64,000 bases of DNA from NCBI GenBank assembly GCA_949987565.1, contig OX465111.1, positions 8,313,467 to 8,377,466 on the forward strand, given 5' to 3'. This DNA comes from Luidia sarsii. Lineage: Eukaryota; Echinodermata; Asteroidea; Paxillosida; Luidiidae. Below the pieces are notes generated by a model. That model searched no databases. It was given only the letters and a program-made list of their open reading frames with translations, and was not told the origin of the DNA. This document shows positions 46,901 through 54,110 of the stretch, piece by piece (within the stretch, counting starts at the first letter, position 1; each line of letters starts with the position of its first letter). Position numbers and translations under genes: made by a program.

Positions 46901-49900
46901 TGTCTCGAGGTCTTTGTGGGGTCTTTACACTTGAAAATGACGGACTGCTTCGTGAGAACGCTGACACTTTGTGTGTGGGGCATTGCGCTGGTAAACGCGT
47001 TAGCGTCAGTGCACCCAGGCCACGGCACCCAGCCATGTGTCTGACTGTCTGATGTGTGTGTGTGTGTGTGTGCAAGACAGATTGGCTAGAAGGGACTGCA
47101 CTTCATCTGGTCTGTGGACCTGCATACAATCTCCTGGGCCGTGGTGTCGGAGATGGCACGCTGCTCAGTAATTGAGCCCTACATGCAGAGCGCTGGCAAA
47201 AACCCTTCCATTTGGCCAGGGAGGAGGGTACTTCTTGCAACTGGGGACACAAGTGTGAAATGCCTTCTCAGATTGCAGAGTGTCCTAAGGGTCTTACCAA
47301 AAAAGAAATTAAAAGGGGGGGAAGTAAAAAAACAAAAAATACCAAACAAATTGCAAAAAATGTGCCAACTTAAATGACGACAATCTTAAAAATGTAGGAG
47401 GCTTGATATTTTGATCCTAGCAGGACCTTTCTTAAAGGCAGACTCTAATCATTTTACAGGATTTTTTCTCCGAGACAGACCTTTCCCAGGGGCCTTTGAA
47501 AAAAGGGTCCTGAAAAGATCCAACAGCAGACGCTCTACTTTTTTTAAGATTTGGGTCATTACAAGGCAGTGCTACAAAGTTTTGGGATTTGCACTCCAAG
47601 GAACTCCACATTTGTGTATCAATTTCTTTCTTTTTTCGTGATCAGTGCAAGATCACATTCAATATTCAGCAGTACTTAATCCCCACTCGTGCATAAGCCC
47701 AAAAGGCCTTGATTGTGCAAGTAAGGTCACTCCTTTTGGCGACACGGGGACCAGTAAGCCAGAGGTAGACCCCTCTTGAGTCTAGCACATCATTTGCATG
47801 TGCAGCAGTCACCCAGTCTGCAAAGTGCTGTATCAAGGTAACAACATCGTTCATCGTTCATTTGTGAACTGCTTACCCATTGGCCCAAGTGTATGACCAG
47901 GTCAGGGTGCTAGACTAATGCCAACCTCAAGGGTGCAGCACACAGACATATAACCTATAGATGGACAATAGCAGGCGCCAGACTGTAATGTCATGGAGGC
48001 TGCCAGATCTTTAAAAAACTAGAGTTTCATGTGCTGACCAACGATGAACTTCTTTGCTGTCCATCATTCATGTACCACGGCTAAACCAAAAATGTCACGT
48101 ATTAAGCTTGTTCGCCCGGAAGGTGTGCTATCTAATTACAGTTTCCAAGTGATAGGGAATGATGGAAATCTACATCAGTGTTGACGTGGAAACACGGTGA
48201 TGTCAAGCAGCCATGGTTACCGCACGGCTGCGGACCAAATATCTGCTCGACTGCGGACTGAGTCTAGTGATTTCAGCATCGGTCTAGTGCAGTGTGTGGC
48301 CACATTGGACCGGATGTGTGGAGCTTTTTTTTTTTCTCGCTCAATCAAGTATTACAGTTTACCGGTATATCTGAGTAAAACTTAAAGTTTTATTTTCATG
48401 ACTGTATTTATAACATTTCTTGAAATATTGCCTGTCTGCACTGTGCTGAAATGAAACAAAAAGTGATGCGACCATAATTTCATAGGCTTGGTTATGCACA
48501 GGTCAAGTACACCAGATGTAGAAAGATTCTTCCATCAAAACCTGTTGTACAGTCATTTTTGTTCCTTGATGAAATTGGACTCCTGCAAGGAAAGGTGGCA
48601 CCTACCTTTCATCATTGTTCAAGCATTGATTCAGACACTGTTTGAGTTCCATCACCTCCTGAAGAACTTTGGTGGTGCTGCCAGGTAACATTATTAGTGT
48701 GTCTTTCTGTATGACTTCTGCAAAGGCAAAATTGGACGGAAGAAATAAAAAAAGATAGATGTCATGATCAAACATAAAGGGATCATCTGTATTCCTAATC
48801 CAACTGCATTAGCAATGCAGCAGTGGGTGCATTCTGTGGGATTCTGTGGACCCTAACCCTGCTGCACTCAACAAGATGCAGCAGTGGGTGCATTCTGTGG
48901 GATTCTGTGGACCCTAACCCTGCTGCACTCAACAGGATGCAACAGTGGGTGCATTCTGTGGGATTCTGTGGACCCTAACCCTGCTGCACTCAACAAGATG
49001 CAGCAGTGGGTGCATTCTGTGGGATTCTGTGGACCCTAACCCTGCTGCACTCAACAAGATGCAGCAGTGAGTACATTCTGTGGGATTCTGTGGACCCTAA
49101 CCCTGCTGCACTAAACAAGATGCAGCAGTGGGTGCATTCTGTGGGATTCTGTGGACCCTAATGCTGGTGCACTCAACAAGATGCAGCAGTGGGTGCATTC
49201 TGTGGGATTCTGTGGACCCTAATGCTGGTGCACTCAACAAGATGCAGCAGTGGGTGCATTCTGTGGGATTCTGTGGACCCTAATGCTGGTGCACTCAACA
49301 AGATGCAGCAGGGGGTGCATTCTGTGGGATTCTGTGGACACTAACCTGGCTGCACCCAACTAAACAAGATACAGAAGTGGGTACATTATGTGGATCCTAA
49401 CACTGCAGCACTCCACAAAATGCAGCAGAGGTTGCATTTTGTGGGATTTTGTGGACCCTAACCCTGCTGAACTAAACAAGATTCAGCAGTGGGTGCATCA
49501 CATGTACCGGCATGTGGGATTCTGTTGACTGCAACTTGCCGCATTCATCTAAATGTAACAGTGCAAATCTGCCCCAAAAATGAACTTTGATGACAAATAT
49601 TTCCAAAGTTTTTCTTTCACTTTCATGTCATCAAAACTCAAAAATCAACCTCCAGAAAGAGAGAGCTTTTTATGAGATAAACTCAGGCCAGAACCGAAAG
49701 ATTTGGTGTCCGTGCAAAAAGAAGACCTTTTCTAGGAAAACTCCCAAATAAAAAGTGCAAGGCTCTATCTCTATTGACACTGATATCAATCTGATATATT
49801 TCTTTTACTGTTCTGCACTCTAGACTTACCTAGAAACCACTTCAACGCAAGCATGACCGACTTCTCAGAACCTTGTAACTTGTCCATATCCTGTCAATTG

Positions 49901-52900
49901 GAGATAAAGAAAAATTGTGCCATAAAAATGCTGAAATAACAGAAAACCTTCAGACAGTTGTGTGCAGCTGCCTAGACAGTCTGTGTTCTGATTAGGGTTT
50001 TGGGGGGATCTAACTGCCATGAATTTGCTGTCCAGAGAATGGCAAACTTAAATCCAATGGGAATCATGCCCTTGATGAGGTCGAAAGTGGTCATGGAAAC
50101 TTTCTGCTCAGCTAAAGTACAGTACTAACTTACCAGGGTCCACAATGTGACATTTTACCAGCCATTAAAAAGCTGCATCTACTTTGATCCCCAAACTGCT
50201 GTGGCCAGGTTTATAACAATTGGAGTTTGCATCTGAATGAAAGCAGGGGCGTGATCCCTGGAGATGTAGAGCAATTAATGGTTGAATTGCTTCTGACTGG
50301 CACCCCCACCCCAGCAAAGACTAGTTGACTATTAGGGAAGGCCACCATCTAAGGGCTGGATAGCTCAGATTAAGAGCACTAGTACTGGTACGTTAAACCA
50401 GAGGTCTCGGGTCCTGGAGCAGTCAAAGTTTTCTTTGCCATTTTTCAAGAATATATATTCCGTCATCGCTTTTTTGTTTTTTTAAGTCCAGGTAGGAATG
50501 CAAGGTACATTGTACACATACAGTAGAATTACTTCTCGGGATGTTGCAGTAAGTTACAACGTAGCCGCAGCAGAAAAAGTCCAACAGGAACACAGCTTAT
50601 TACAGGTACATGTAAAATTAGTACAAGGACATTGGTTGACTCATTGTAAATGAAGGACACCATTGTTATCACACAAGGCCCATTATGACTCACGTTATCA
50701 CATTGTGGAAGCACAAATTATGACAATGTGTCTTAATGCATTAGTCAATGTACAGTCACATTTCCTACAGCAATGCCTGCAGTCCCTGCACCGTGCCGAA
50801 TGGCCTTAACTTGTGTGATTTTGAACACTGCATCATCCATGAAAATCGCCAGTAGCTTCAGTTAGGAGTCGGAATGAGAGTTACATGTAACTAGTGAATT
50901 GTGCTTTCTTGTATGGCCTGCTGGGAATAAGCAAGTACCGGTAAAGTTGAGCCATTGAGGCTTGAAAAACTAGGATCGGTTGATTAAAAGTCCAAGTGGG
51001 AATACAGGGTGGAATTACTGTACTTTCCCAGAGTTACTCCTTGGTCCCAGAAGATTACTGTACCTCCAATGGGAACACAGCTTTAGCTGCTAAGCTGAGC
51101 ATTATCGCATCAGTGAGTTGTAGTGTGACAGCATGCCTTGCTTATTGTGACAACAAACTTATCCTGCCCATTAGGACTGCTACCAATTTGCGATTAGTCT
51201 TGGTCCTTTATGACCACACTAGGACTGTACAAATCTTGTGGGTGATTTCACTCAGTTCACTGCCACAGTGAACTACAGTACAGTATGACCAAACATAAGC
51301 CACTGAGTACAGTACATACATGTACATGTACATTGTACAAAGTACATGTATGTAAGGTGAGATACCATGGATCATAAGGCTTAGAAGTCTTGTCCAACAG
51401 ACATAGAACCTAGACCTCTGAATGTGCAATAGTGTCACACAATTAGATCCAGTCAAAAAATTATCAAGATATCAATTACTAAGCGGTAATTGAACAATGC
51501 TCTGCACAGATTTCTAAGCATTGATTTCACACGGAGAATCATTGAATGGGGTTTCTGCAGGGTTTTCTCAATGACCAGAATCAGCACTCCAATTCTCAGG
51601 GCTACTTGTGACAAAGTTAACTTCAGGCAGCATTATTGAATGAGATGGTCCATAACGCATAATACCGGTAGATGTATTTCCCTTTGCATTTCACTGATGA
51701 CCCACTAGGGTCCCACTGACCTAAGAGGTACATGTACAATTGTACATGTACATGTATGGTGTATCACACATCATACCGTATCAATGATATCATTGCAAAG
51801 TCTCTATGAAAATGGCCAGGTTGCCCACGGATTAAGAAGAAACATGTGTACAGAAGTGTGTAGCCCAATGGAAAAAGCAAGCCAAACTTTAGATTGCAAT
51901 CTGCCTATAGATGATACTACTAAGGCCCTTTTCGAGAACTGTCTTAATTAAGTTCTGGCTCTGGCTTCGTCTCCGTTATCCAAAAGTTGCAAACACAGGC
52001 TGGAGTTCTTTGTTGAAGTTGAAGCTTTGGATTCTTTTTCAAAATGCATCGTAACATTAAAAACAAAACCAAAGGCCTTCCATTTTCATGCATCGTTCTG
52101 AAAAAAATAGATGAAAGAAAGAAAGACAAAGCCAGAGCCTGAGCCGAAGCCTGTTTTTTTTTCACCAAACTCATCTTAACTTGCAATCAATTGTACGAGA
52201 ATGAGCGATGCACATGCCGTGTATCACAACTTAAGGGTGGGTCATCTGTCATAAGTTGAGATACGATGCATCTTCAGGCTTAGTGAAATCCACCCCATGT
52301 ATGAAGGAATGGTTATGATTTATTAAATGAACAAGTTACAGAATTCAGCAGGGTTTTGGATGAAGCGTCTTCGGACTATTCAACCACATGGTCTCAACAT
52401 CCAGGAGGGTAATCACTAACACCGTGCGGCTTTCTGGTAATCCTTTTTTTGTGTTCACTCCTCCACACTTCTCTCTTTGATCTTTCCCCCTCTTCTCACT
52501 TATCCCTGCCCTACTCCTTGCCCTTCCCTTTGATCTCATCCTACCAGCTTTACTCTTTGTCCTTTGTTTCTCATCCGTGTCTTATTCACTATCTTCCCCC
52601 TTCCTTCGTGTACATGTATCTGTTTTGTCCTTGTCACTCTGCCTTTGAGAAAGGTCCTGCTAGGGTCGAAACGTCAGGCCCACTAAATTTTGAGAAGTTA
52701 CAGAATTGGAGGTGCCTCAGAGGTTGTGAGAAGAGGTTGAGAGGGCACACAGAGAAACAGATAAGCCACAAACTGACAGACAAAACTGAGCAGACAGAAA
52801 GCACACTGACCTTTTCAATGCCCACTTTGCGCTGCAACGGCTCAAGGACGGCCTGCTCCTTCGGACCTCTGCTTAGTTTGCGTCGCGTCATGTCCACAAA

Positions 52901-53004
52901 GCTCTTCTTGCGGGTCACTAAGCTCTCCGAGTCGTCTCGCGACGGGATGAGTTTCTTCTTCTCCTTGTTGCGCCGGGGGAGGGGCAGGGTGTGAAACTTC
53001 TTAT
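28846..53004 (-). CDS. RAPGEF1: RAPGEF1 (C3G), Rap guanine nucleotide exchange factor, 18 exons, start exon missing
   Basis: C3G is a cytosolic exchange factor recruited by Crk adaptors; its CDC25 domain loads GTP on Rap1 and related GTPases in adhesion and growth signalling. Eighteen exons, from 53,004 down to the stop at 28,846, join in one frame to 3,119 nt, about 1,038 residues; the human protein is near 1,077. In order: a basic N-terminal segment (1-65); a conserved N-terminal helical region with [10 protein letters not shown] and [13 protein letters not shown] (66-200); a Pro/Ser-rich middle (about 208-640) with four PxxPxK-type Crk SH3 sites ([30 protein letters not shown]) and SLYDN tyrosines; a RasGEF N domain (about 650-790, [13 protein letters not shown]); and the CDC25 catalytic domain (about 795-1030, [35 protein letters not shown]). 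All splice sites are GT-AG. The first exon found begins inside a codon, so a coding exon lies upstream. Introns are packed with minisatellites and SINEs. Confidence 0.97.
29215..29445 (+). repeat. Dispersed repeat F, copy 2 (RAPGEF1 last intron)
   Basis: Shares GACTGTTCATCCAAAGCCCC, GTCATCCATTACTGTAATGT, GACAGGTCTGCCCTGTCCAC and TGATCTGCTGACTTACC with 22,165-22,560. Confidence 0.85.
29545..29679 (-). CDS. RAPGEF1: RAPGEF1 exon, CDC25 catalytic hairpin region
   Basis: [20 protein letters not shown], then [20 protein letters not shown]. The LxDLTFVHxGNP motif of Rap exchange factors is clear. Acceptor CTTCCCCAG, donor GTAAGT. Confidence 0.98.
30140..30700. repeat. GACA/GGAT compound minisatellite in a RAPGEF1 intron
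   Basis: About 560 bases of GATGGATCGAGGGACAGATG and GACAGACAGACAGAT blocks. The unit of about 70 bases repeats with variation, leaving long open frames on both strands that are compositional. It lies within 50 bases of the exon at 30,746. Confidence 0.95.
30746..30843 (-). CDS. RAPGEF1: RAPGEF1 exon, CDC25 domain
   Basis: [20 protein letters not shown], then [12 protein letters not shown]. Acceptor GGATTACAG, donor GTAAGT. The GACA/GGAT minisatellite starts some 45 bases downstream in gene direction. Confidence 0.97.
30905..31010 (+). mobile_element. Partial tRNA-derived SINE family A (RAPGEF1 intron)
   Basis: GGGAAGCGTACCACCTAAGG, GCTGTGATTCAACTCCTGAT and CAAGTCCAATTTCCTTGGC: the family order with much of the tRNA head deleted. 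Confidence 0.6.
31608..31709 (-). CDS. RAPGEF1: RAPGEF1 exon, most conserved CDC25 segment
   Basis: 34 codons, [20 protein letters not shown] then [14 protein letters not shown]. It agrees with the human sequence over nearly its whole length as I know it. Acceptor TTTTGGCAG, donor GTAAGG. Confidence 0.98.
31986..32064 (-). CDS. RAPGEF1: RAPGEF1 exon, CDC25 domain
   Basis: [20 protein letters not shown], then FIKVMK. Acceptor CCCCAG, donor GTGAGA. Human has VRSIIMLQEKAQDRERLL at this place. Confidence 0.96.
32330..32515 (+). mobile_element. Dispersed repeat B (RAPGEF1 intron)
   Basis: Contains GCCTTTGACAAAGGTCCTGC, TAGGATCGAAACGTCAGGTC and a preceding pyrimidine-rich part (TTTGTCCTTCCTCTGTC). 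Confidence 0.8.
33150..33305 (+). pseudogene. LINE ORF2 C-terminal fragment (RAPGEF1 intron)
   Basis: Translates as [20 protein letters not shown], then [11 protein letters not shown]; after a one-base frame change it continues [11 protein letters not shown] and a stop. This FFP...WNSLP...F pattern is the usual C terminus of Jockey/CR1-group ORF2. It is a short 3' relic with at least one frameshift. Confidence 0.75.
33310..33692. mobile_element. MITE family G, copy 2 (RAPGEF1 intron)
   Basis: Begins TTAAAGACCCTACACAATAT and ends CAATGTTGTGTAGGGGCTTT, inverted to each other. It shares AAACTATTTCTT and TTTAAGTGAGAGGTTTCTAC with the related copies. Confidence 0.8.
33796..33975 (-). CDS. RAPGEF1: RAPGEF1 exon, start of the CDC25 domain
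   Basis: [20 protein letters not shown], then [19 protein letters not shown] and [11 protein letters not shown]. The ELAEQ start and the [11 protein letters not shown] segment are hallmarks of C3G. Acceptor TTACACAG, donor GTGAGC. Confidence 0.97.
34105..34490. repeat. 14-bp minisatellite in a RAPGEF1 intron
   Basis: About 27 copies of CTTGACCTGTGCGG and variants (CTTGACGTGCGCGG, CTTGATGTGCATGG). The variants occur in blocks, so amplification was local. Rich in CpG. Confidence 0.95.
34679..34861 (-). CDS. RAPGEF1: RAPGEF1 exon, end of the RasGEF N domain
   Basis: [20 protein letters not shown], then [20 protein letters not shown]. Acceptor TGTCTCGCAG, donor GTGAGT. A hairpin MITE (34,884-35,025) begins about 22 bases upstream of the acceptor in gene direction. 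Confidence 0.96.
34884..35025 (-). mobile_element. Hairpin MITE family C (RAPGEF1 intron, beside an exon)
   Basis: TATTTCACAAAGCCTCACGA, CACTTACAATGGATAACCCA and CGTAAGTTGTGACA match the copy at 18,989. It sits about 22 bases from the splice acceptor of the exon ending at 34,861. Strand is arbitrary. Confidence 0.85.
35421..35595 (-). CDS. RAPGEF1: RAPGEF1 exon, RasGEF N domain
   Basis: [20 protein letters not shown], then [12 protein letters not shown] and [13 protein letters not shown]. The EAFLTTYR motif is diagnostic. Acceptor GTCCCACAG, donor GTGAGT. Confidence 0.97.
35993..36065 (-). CDS. RAPGEF1: RAPGEF1 exon, start of the RasGEF N domain
   Basis: 24 codons, [20 protein letters not shown] then ADRK, matching the human RGGS...LLVHATETDRK. 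Acceptor TTTGTCAG, donor GTACCT, which is weak. Confidence 0.93.
36305..36860. mobile_element. MITE family G, copy 3, split by a LINE fragment
   Basis: The left end is AAGGCCCAATACAACATTGG at 36,309; the right end near 36,830-36,860 is GTGTTGTATCTAGGGACTTT. The middle is interrupted at about 36,440-36,680 by LINE-derived sequence, after which the MITE continues with AATAAACTATTTCTTACACT. Confidence 0.75.
36440..36680 (+). pseudogene. LINE ORF2 3' fragment inserted in a MITE
   Basis: Reads [20 protein letters not shown], then [20 protein letters not shown], and in a later frame [13 protein letters not shown]. The [12 protein letters not shown] pattern is the usual tail of many LINE ORF2 proteins. 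It ends in a GATAGATAGA tail. The insertion postdates the MITE it interrupts. Confidence 0.75.
37025..37275. repeat. Dispersed repeat with GGTGCAGCAC ends, copy 1 (RAPGEF1 intron)
   Basis: Contains AACCTATAAACAGGGAAAAA, GCTGGCACCAGATTGAAATG and CCATGGAGGCTGCCATCTTT. The same words recur at 47,930-48,015. AAGGGTGCAGCACA and GTGCTGCACCC near its borders are inverted. Confidence 0.7.
37522..37624 (-). CDS. RAPGEF1: RAPGEF1 exon, acidic linker with LDVSHQLV
   Basis: [18 protein letters not shown], then [13 protein letters not shown]. The acceptor is CAACTTCAG. A second possible AG (TTTCAATCAG) 14 bases upstream would serve the other frame of the previous exon; I prefer the downstream one on phase. 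Confidence 0.85.
37740..38025 (+). repeat. Dispersed repeat F copy 3 followed by a repeat-B core (RAPGEF1 intron)
   Basis: GAGACCCTGCAGAG, GACTGTTCATCCAAAGCCCC and GATTTGCAGTGAGCTTGG match 22,165. From 37,966 AGAAAGCTCCTGCTAGGATC starts a repeat-B core. Confidence 0.75.
38179..38285 (-). CDS. RAPGEF1: RAPGEF1 exon, linker
   Basis: I read this exon as [20 protein letters not shown], then [15 protein letters not shown], because it keeps phase with both neighbours. A second open frame ([12 protein letters not shown], and so on) runs through the same bases and past the donor. It would need a different phase from the preceding exon, which its GTAAGC donor does not allow. Acceptor CTTCTCAG, donor GTAAGT. 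Confidence 0.8.
39272..39591 (-). CDS. RAPGEF1: RAPGEF1 exon with a fourth PxxPxK-like site
   Basis: [20 protein letters not shown], a middle part with [17 protein letters not shown], and [14 protein letters not shown]. Acceptor GTCCTGTAG, donor GTAAGC. GC-rich. Confidence 0.92.
39843..40420. repeat. Hexanucleotide (CCCAAG/CCCTTG)n minisatellite in a RAPGEF1 intron
   Basis: About 580 bases of CCCAAG with CCCTTG, CCCGAC and CCCATA variants, in higher-order blocks (CCCGACCTCAAG repeated). The minus strand is GGGCTT and has regular G3 runs. All frames are open as Pro/Lys/Ala or Gly/Leu repeats, which is compositional. It lies between the RAPGEF1 exons ending at 39,591 and 40,494. Confidence 0.96.
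40494..41122 (-). CDS. RAPGEF1: RAPGEF1 large exon with three Crk SH3-binding sites
   Basis: 629 bases, about 210 residues, Ser/Pro-rich. Contains [15 protein letters not shown] and PPPLPPKT (PxxPxK class, bound by the N-terminal SH3 of Crk). RSSLYDN and ERHPSLYDN match the region of the phosphorylated Tyr of human C3G (ERHPSQYDN). Acceptor TCTTGTAG, donor GTGAGT. The coding bases are GC-rich compared with the flanking introns. Confidence 0.93.
41245..41945. repeat. 21-bp minisatellite built from the repeat-B core, RAPGEF1 intron
   Basis: About 33 tandem copies of TCCTAGCAGGACCTTTCTCAA with changes such as TCCTAGCTTGTCCTGTCTCAA. The unit equals the inverse of TTGAGAAAGGTCCTGCTAGGA, the core of dispersed repeat B. 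The last copy passes into TTTCTCGACCAGGG. Confidence 0.95.
41955..42192. mobile_element. MITE family I, copy 1 (RAPGEF1 intron)
   Basis: CTTCATAGAGCTGCTTAAGC at the left and GCTTAAGCGTCTCTATGAAA at the right are inverted. Interior words ATTGGAATACAAGTTGAGTG and AATATGGCTGGCAAT recur in the copy at 55,890-56,097. Confidence 0.85.
42575..42850 (+). mobile_element. Dispersed repeat B, long copy (RAPGEF1 intron)
   Basis: GTGGATGAAGCATCTTTGGA, CTATTTCAACCACATGGCCT, a pyrimidine-rich body, GCCTTTGAGAAAGGTCC and AACGTCAGGCCCTCT. The head matches 52,356-52,390, so the full element is at least 280 bases. Confidence 0.85.
43900..44030 (-). mobile_element. tRNA-derived SINE family A (RAPGEF1 intron)
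   Basis: The minus strand gives GGAGATATGGCTCAGATGG, GAGAGCACTGGTACATTAAT, GAGGTCTCAGGAGACTCAGG, TTCAAGTCCAGATCC and TTTCTTTGCCAAT. Confidence 0.8.
44116..44268 (+). mobile_element. Hairpin MITE family C (RAPGEF1 intron)
   Basis: GATTTCACTAAACCTCATCG and ACGATGCATCGTAAGGCATT with GTGAAATCC are the two inverted ends. It lies about 30 bases from the exon at 44,299. Confidence 0.85.
44299..44469 (-). CDS. RAPGEF1: RAPGEF1 exon, start of the proline-rich region
   Basis: [20 protein letters not shown], then [14 protein letters not shown], matching the human stretch APPKPPLP. Acceptor GTTTGCAG, donor GTAGGT. Confidence 0.93.
44650..44885 (-). mobile_element. MITE-like repeat H, copy 1 (RAPGEF1 intron)
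   Basis: On the minus strand: AAGGCCCTTTTCCAAAACCC, GGAGTTCGTTGTTTAAGTTG, GAAACTTTGTATTCTTTTTC and CAAAGCCGAAGCCTGAGCCC. The same order is on the plus strand at 51,928-52,156. Confidence 0.8.
45146..45441 (+). mobile_element. TTAA-type MITE family D, short copy 2 (RAPGEF1 intron)
   Basis: GGGCCCTCCGAATC, TTTCAGCCTACCACAAAACA, CAGATTGTGCCAGGTTTGAC and GATCATGGACACTGAAAAGT match the other copies. The right end GCAAAGTGGTTTA is nearly intact; the left end is lost. Confidence 0.8.
45627..45881 (-). CDS. RAPGEF1: RAPGEF1 exon with the SLANLIHW motif
   Basis: [20 protein letters not shown], then [12 protein letters not shown] and [17 protein letters not shown]. It aligns with human SLANLIRWSDQ. 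Acceptor CCGGCAAG is atypical (AAG with little pyrimidine directly before it); donor GTGAGT. Confidence 0.9.
46415..46560 (-). mobile_element. tRNA-derived SINE family A (RAPGEF1 intron)
   Basis: The minus strand reads GGGAAGGCTGCCATCTGTAG, CCCAAGTGGTAAGAGCACTG, GAGGTCTCCAAGGTTCAAGT and CCCAATTCAGTCACATTTTC: the family order with a slightly changed head. Confidence 0.8.
47380..47545 (-). mobile_element. Dispersed repeat B core, with a second inverted partial core (RAPGEF1 intron)
   Basis: The minus strand near 47,400-47,440 has TTTAAGAAAGGTCCTGCTAG. On plus at 47,490-47,540 a diverged GCCTTTGAAAAAAGGGTCCT follows. The pair is roughly head to head. Confidence 0.65.
47930..48015. repeat. Dispersed repeat with GGTGCAGCAC end, copy 2
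   Basis: AAGGGTGCAGCACACAGACA, ATAACCTATAGATGGACAAT, GGCGCCAGACTGTAATGTCA and TGGAGGCTGCCAG match 37,130-37,205. Confidence 0.7.
48606..48717 (-). CDS. RAPGEF1: RAPGEF1 exon with the MLPGS motif
   Basis: [20 protein letters not shown], then [16 protein letters not shown]. Acceptor TTTGCAG, donor GTAGGT. The MLPGS core is shared with vertebrate C3G. The 61-bp satellite begins about 100 bases upstream of this exon in gene direction. Confidence 0.92.
48815..49500 (+). repeat. 61-bp satellite array, copy set 2, RAPGEF1 intron
   Basis: About nine good units identical in plan to 26,590-28,078 (GCATTCTGTGGGATTCTGTG, GACCCTAACCCTGCTGCAC), then two or three decayed units to about 49,500. Same orientation as the first array, about 20 kb away. 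Confidence 0.96.
49830..49890 (-). CDS. RAPGEF1: RAPGEF1 exon, N-terminal helix
   Basis: 61 bases: [20 protein letters not shown]. Acceptor TTGACAG, donor GTAAGT. It aligns with the human segment that ends in ALRYF. Confidence 0.88.
50285..50450 (+). mobile_element. tRNA-derived SINE family A, good copy (RAPGEF1 intron)
   Basis: GACTATTAGGGAAGGCCACC, ATCTAAGGGCTGGATAGCTC, AGAGCACTAGTACTGGTACG, GAGGTCTCGGGTCCTGGAGC and TTTTCTTTGCCATTTTTCAA. Together with 57,700-57,860 it defines the family order. Confidence 0.85.
51928..52156 (+). mobile_element. MITE-like repeat H, copy 2 (RAPGEF1 intron)
   Basis: AAGGCCCTTTTCGAGAACTG, GGAGTTCTTTGTTGAAGTTG, AAGCTTTGGATTCTTTTTC and CAGAGCCTGAGCCGAAGCCT. Directly followed by a family C MITE. 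Confidence 0.8.
52157..52297 (+). mobile_element. Hairpin MITE family C (RAPGEF1 intron)
   Basis: TTTCACCAAACTCATCTTAA, GAATGAGCGATGCACATGCC and ACGATGCATCTTCAGGCTTA with GTGAAATCCACC: same plan as 44,116. Confidence 0.8.
52340..52700 (+). mobile_element. Dispersed repeat B, longest copy (RAPGEF1 intron)
   Basis: GATGAAGCGTCTTCGGACTA, CAACCACATGG, AATCACTAACACC, a long pyrimidine-rich body, GCCTTTGAGAAAGGTCCTGC, TAGGGTCGAAACGTCAGGCC and ACTAAATTTTGAGAAG. It ends about 110 bases from the exon at 52,811. Confidence 0.85.
52811..53004 (-). CDS. RAPGEF1: RAPGEF1 first exon found, basic N-terminal segment
   Basis: Encodes about 64 residues, Lys/Arg-rich: [20 protein letters not shown], later [13 protein letters not shown] and ending KVGIEK. 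Acceptor TTTGCCCTCAG, donor GTCAGT. It starts with two bases of a split codon and has no early in-frame ATG, so the start lies in an upstream exon. It is poorly conserved to human here; the join is supported by frame. Confidence 0.8.
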
Positions 53005-54110
53005 CTGAGGGCAAAGGAAAGGGCGGAAAATCAGTGAGATCAGTGGAATTTCAGAGCTGAGATTGAAACTCAGAGCTTTACAGTTCTCATTAATAACGAT
53101 GATTAACTGGACCTTTCGAGTGTGAACGTGTTTAAGTTATCTTTTGACTCATGTAAATTAACTATTATATAGAGTACATGTCTTGTCTCTGTCTTAGTGA
53201 TACTGTACTGTGAAAATAAAAATGGCAAACAATCTAGTTTAAACCAAGGGAGATTTCTCTGGTATACGGGAGTAGGTTTACAAGCTCCAGCCACTCTATG
53301 GAGTTGGGCCCTGCACCTTTAAACCCTTGACAAACACAGGTTTGGCTAGATACATGTATACAGGATGTCCACTCTCTCCAATTGCATCTACCTGAGGGAT
53401 GTTTACCAAATCACAGCACAAAGTAAAAGCAAAGAGTGCCAGGTAGAGTACCAGTATACCCGGTACATGTACAGGTACACGTACACTGTACAAAAATGTA
53501 CATACATGTACACACTGTAGTATACATTTACAATGTACATGTACAGTGTACGGTGTACATGTACCGGTACATGAATTGTACATGTACATACATGTAGGCC
53601 TATAACACATGTATTGTTTGATCAGAATATCATACAGGTCCTCTGATGTCCTTACGGAGTACGGACACATACCTACTTTAGAGCTGAGAAGCACTTAGCA
53701 TACAAAAAGACTTGACCATAAGATATTAGCGATGCTGCTTTTATTTAGATTTGTACTTCTAATGACTTTCTCAGTAGATACATACATACATGTACATATA
53801 TACGAGCACCGGTACATGAAGTTTTTCCAATCCTTTTCAGTTGAGAAGAAGAATTAGTCCAGAAAAAACATTGTAACTGAGAGATTATAAGAAATTTCCC
53901 CCTTGTGGATCTGCTTGCTACTTGCTAGGCTGGATAAAGTCATTGAGTTGAACATCAACCAGCCCTTTTTTCATCTTGTAAAGTACAATACATGTACAGT
54001 ATAAACAGACACAGATTTCTGCTTTCCCATATCTCACTTAGGGCATGTGTGGCAGTTCCCTCCTACATGTACCTAGGCCAACTGTACATGTATGATGTAG
54101 CAGCTTGCCA
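53005..54110. other. RAPGEF1 intron or upstream DNA with ACATGTAC runs
   Basis: Contains a dense ACATGTAC/GTACATGT palindromic microsatellite at about 53,460-53,600. I searched for the missing RAPGEF1 start exon here and saw no segment with both conserved sequence and a donor. Confidence 0.5.
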
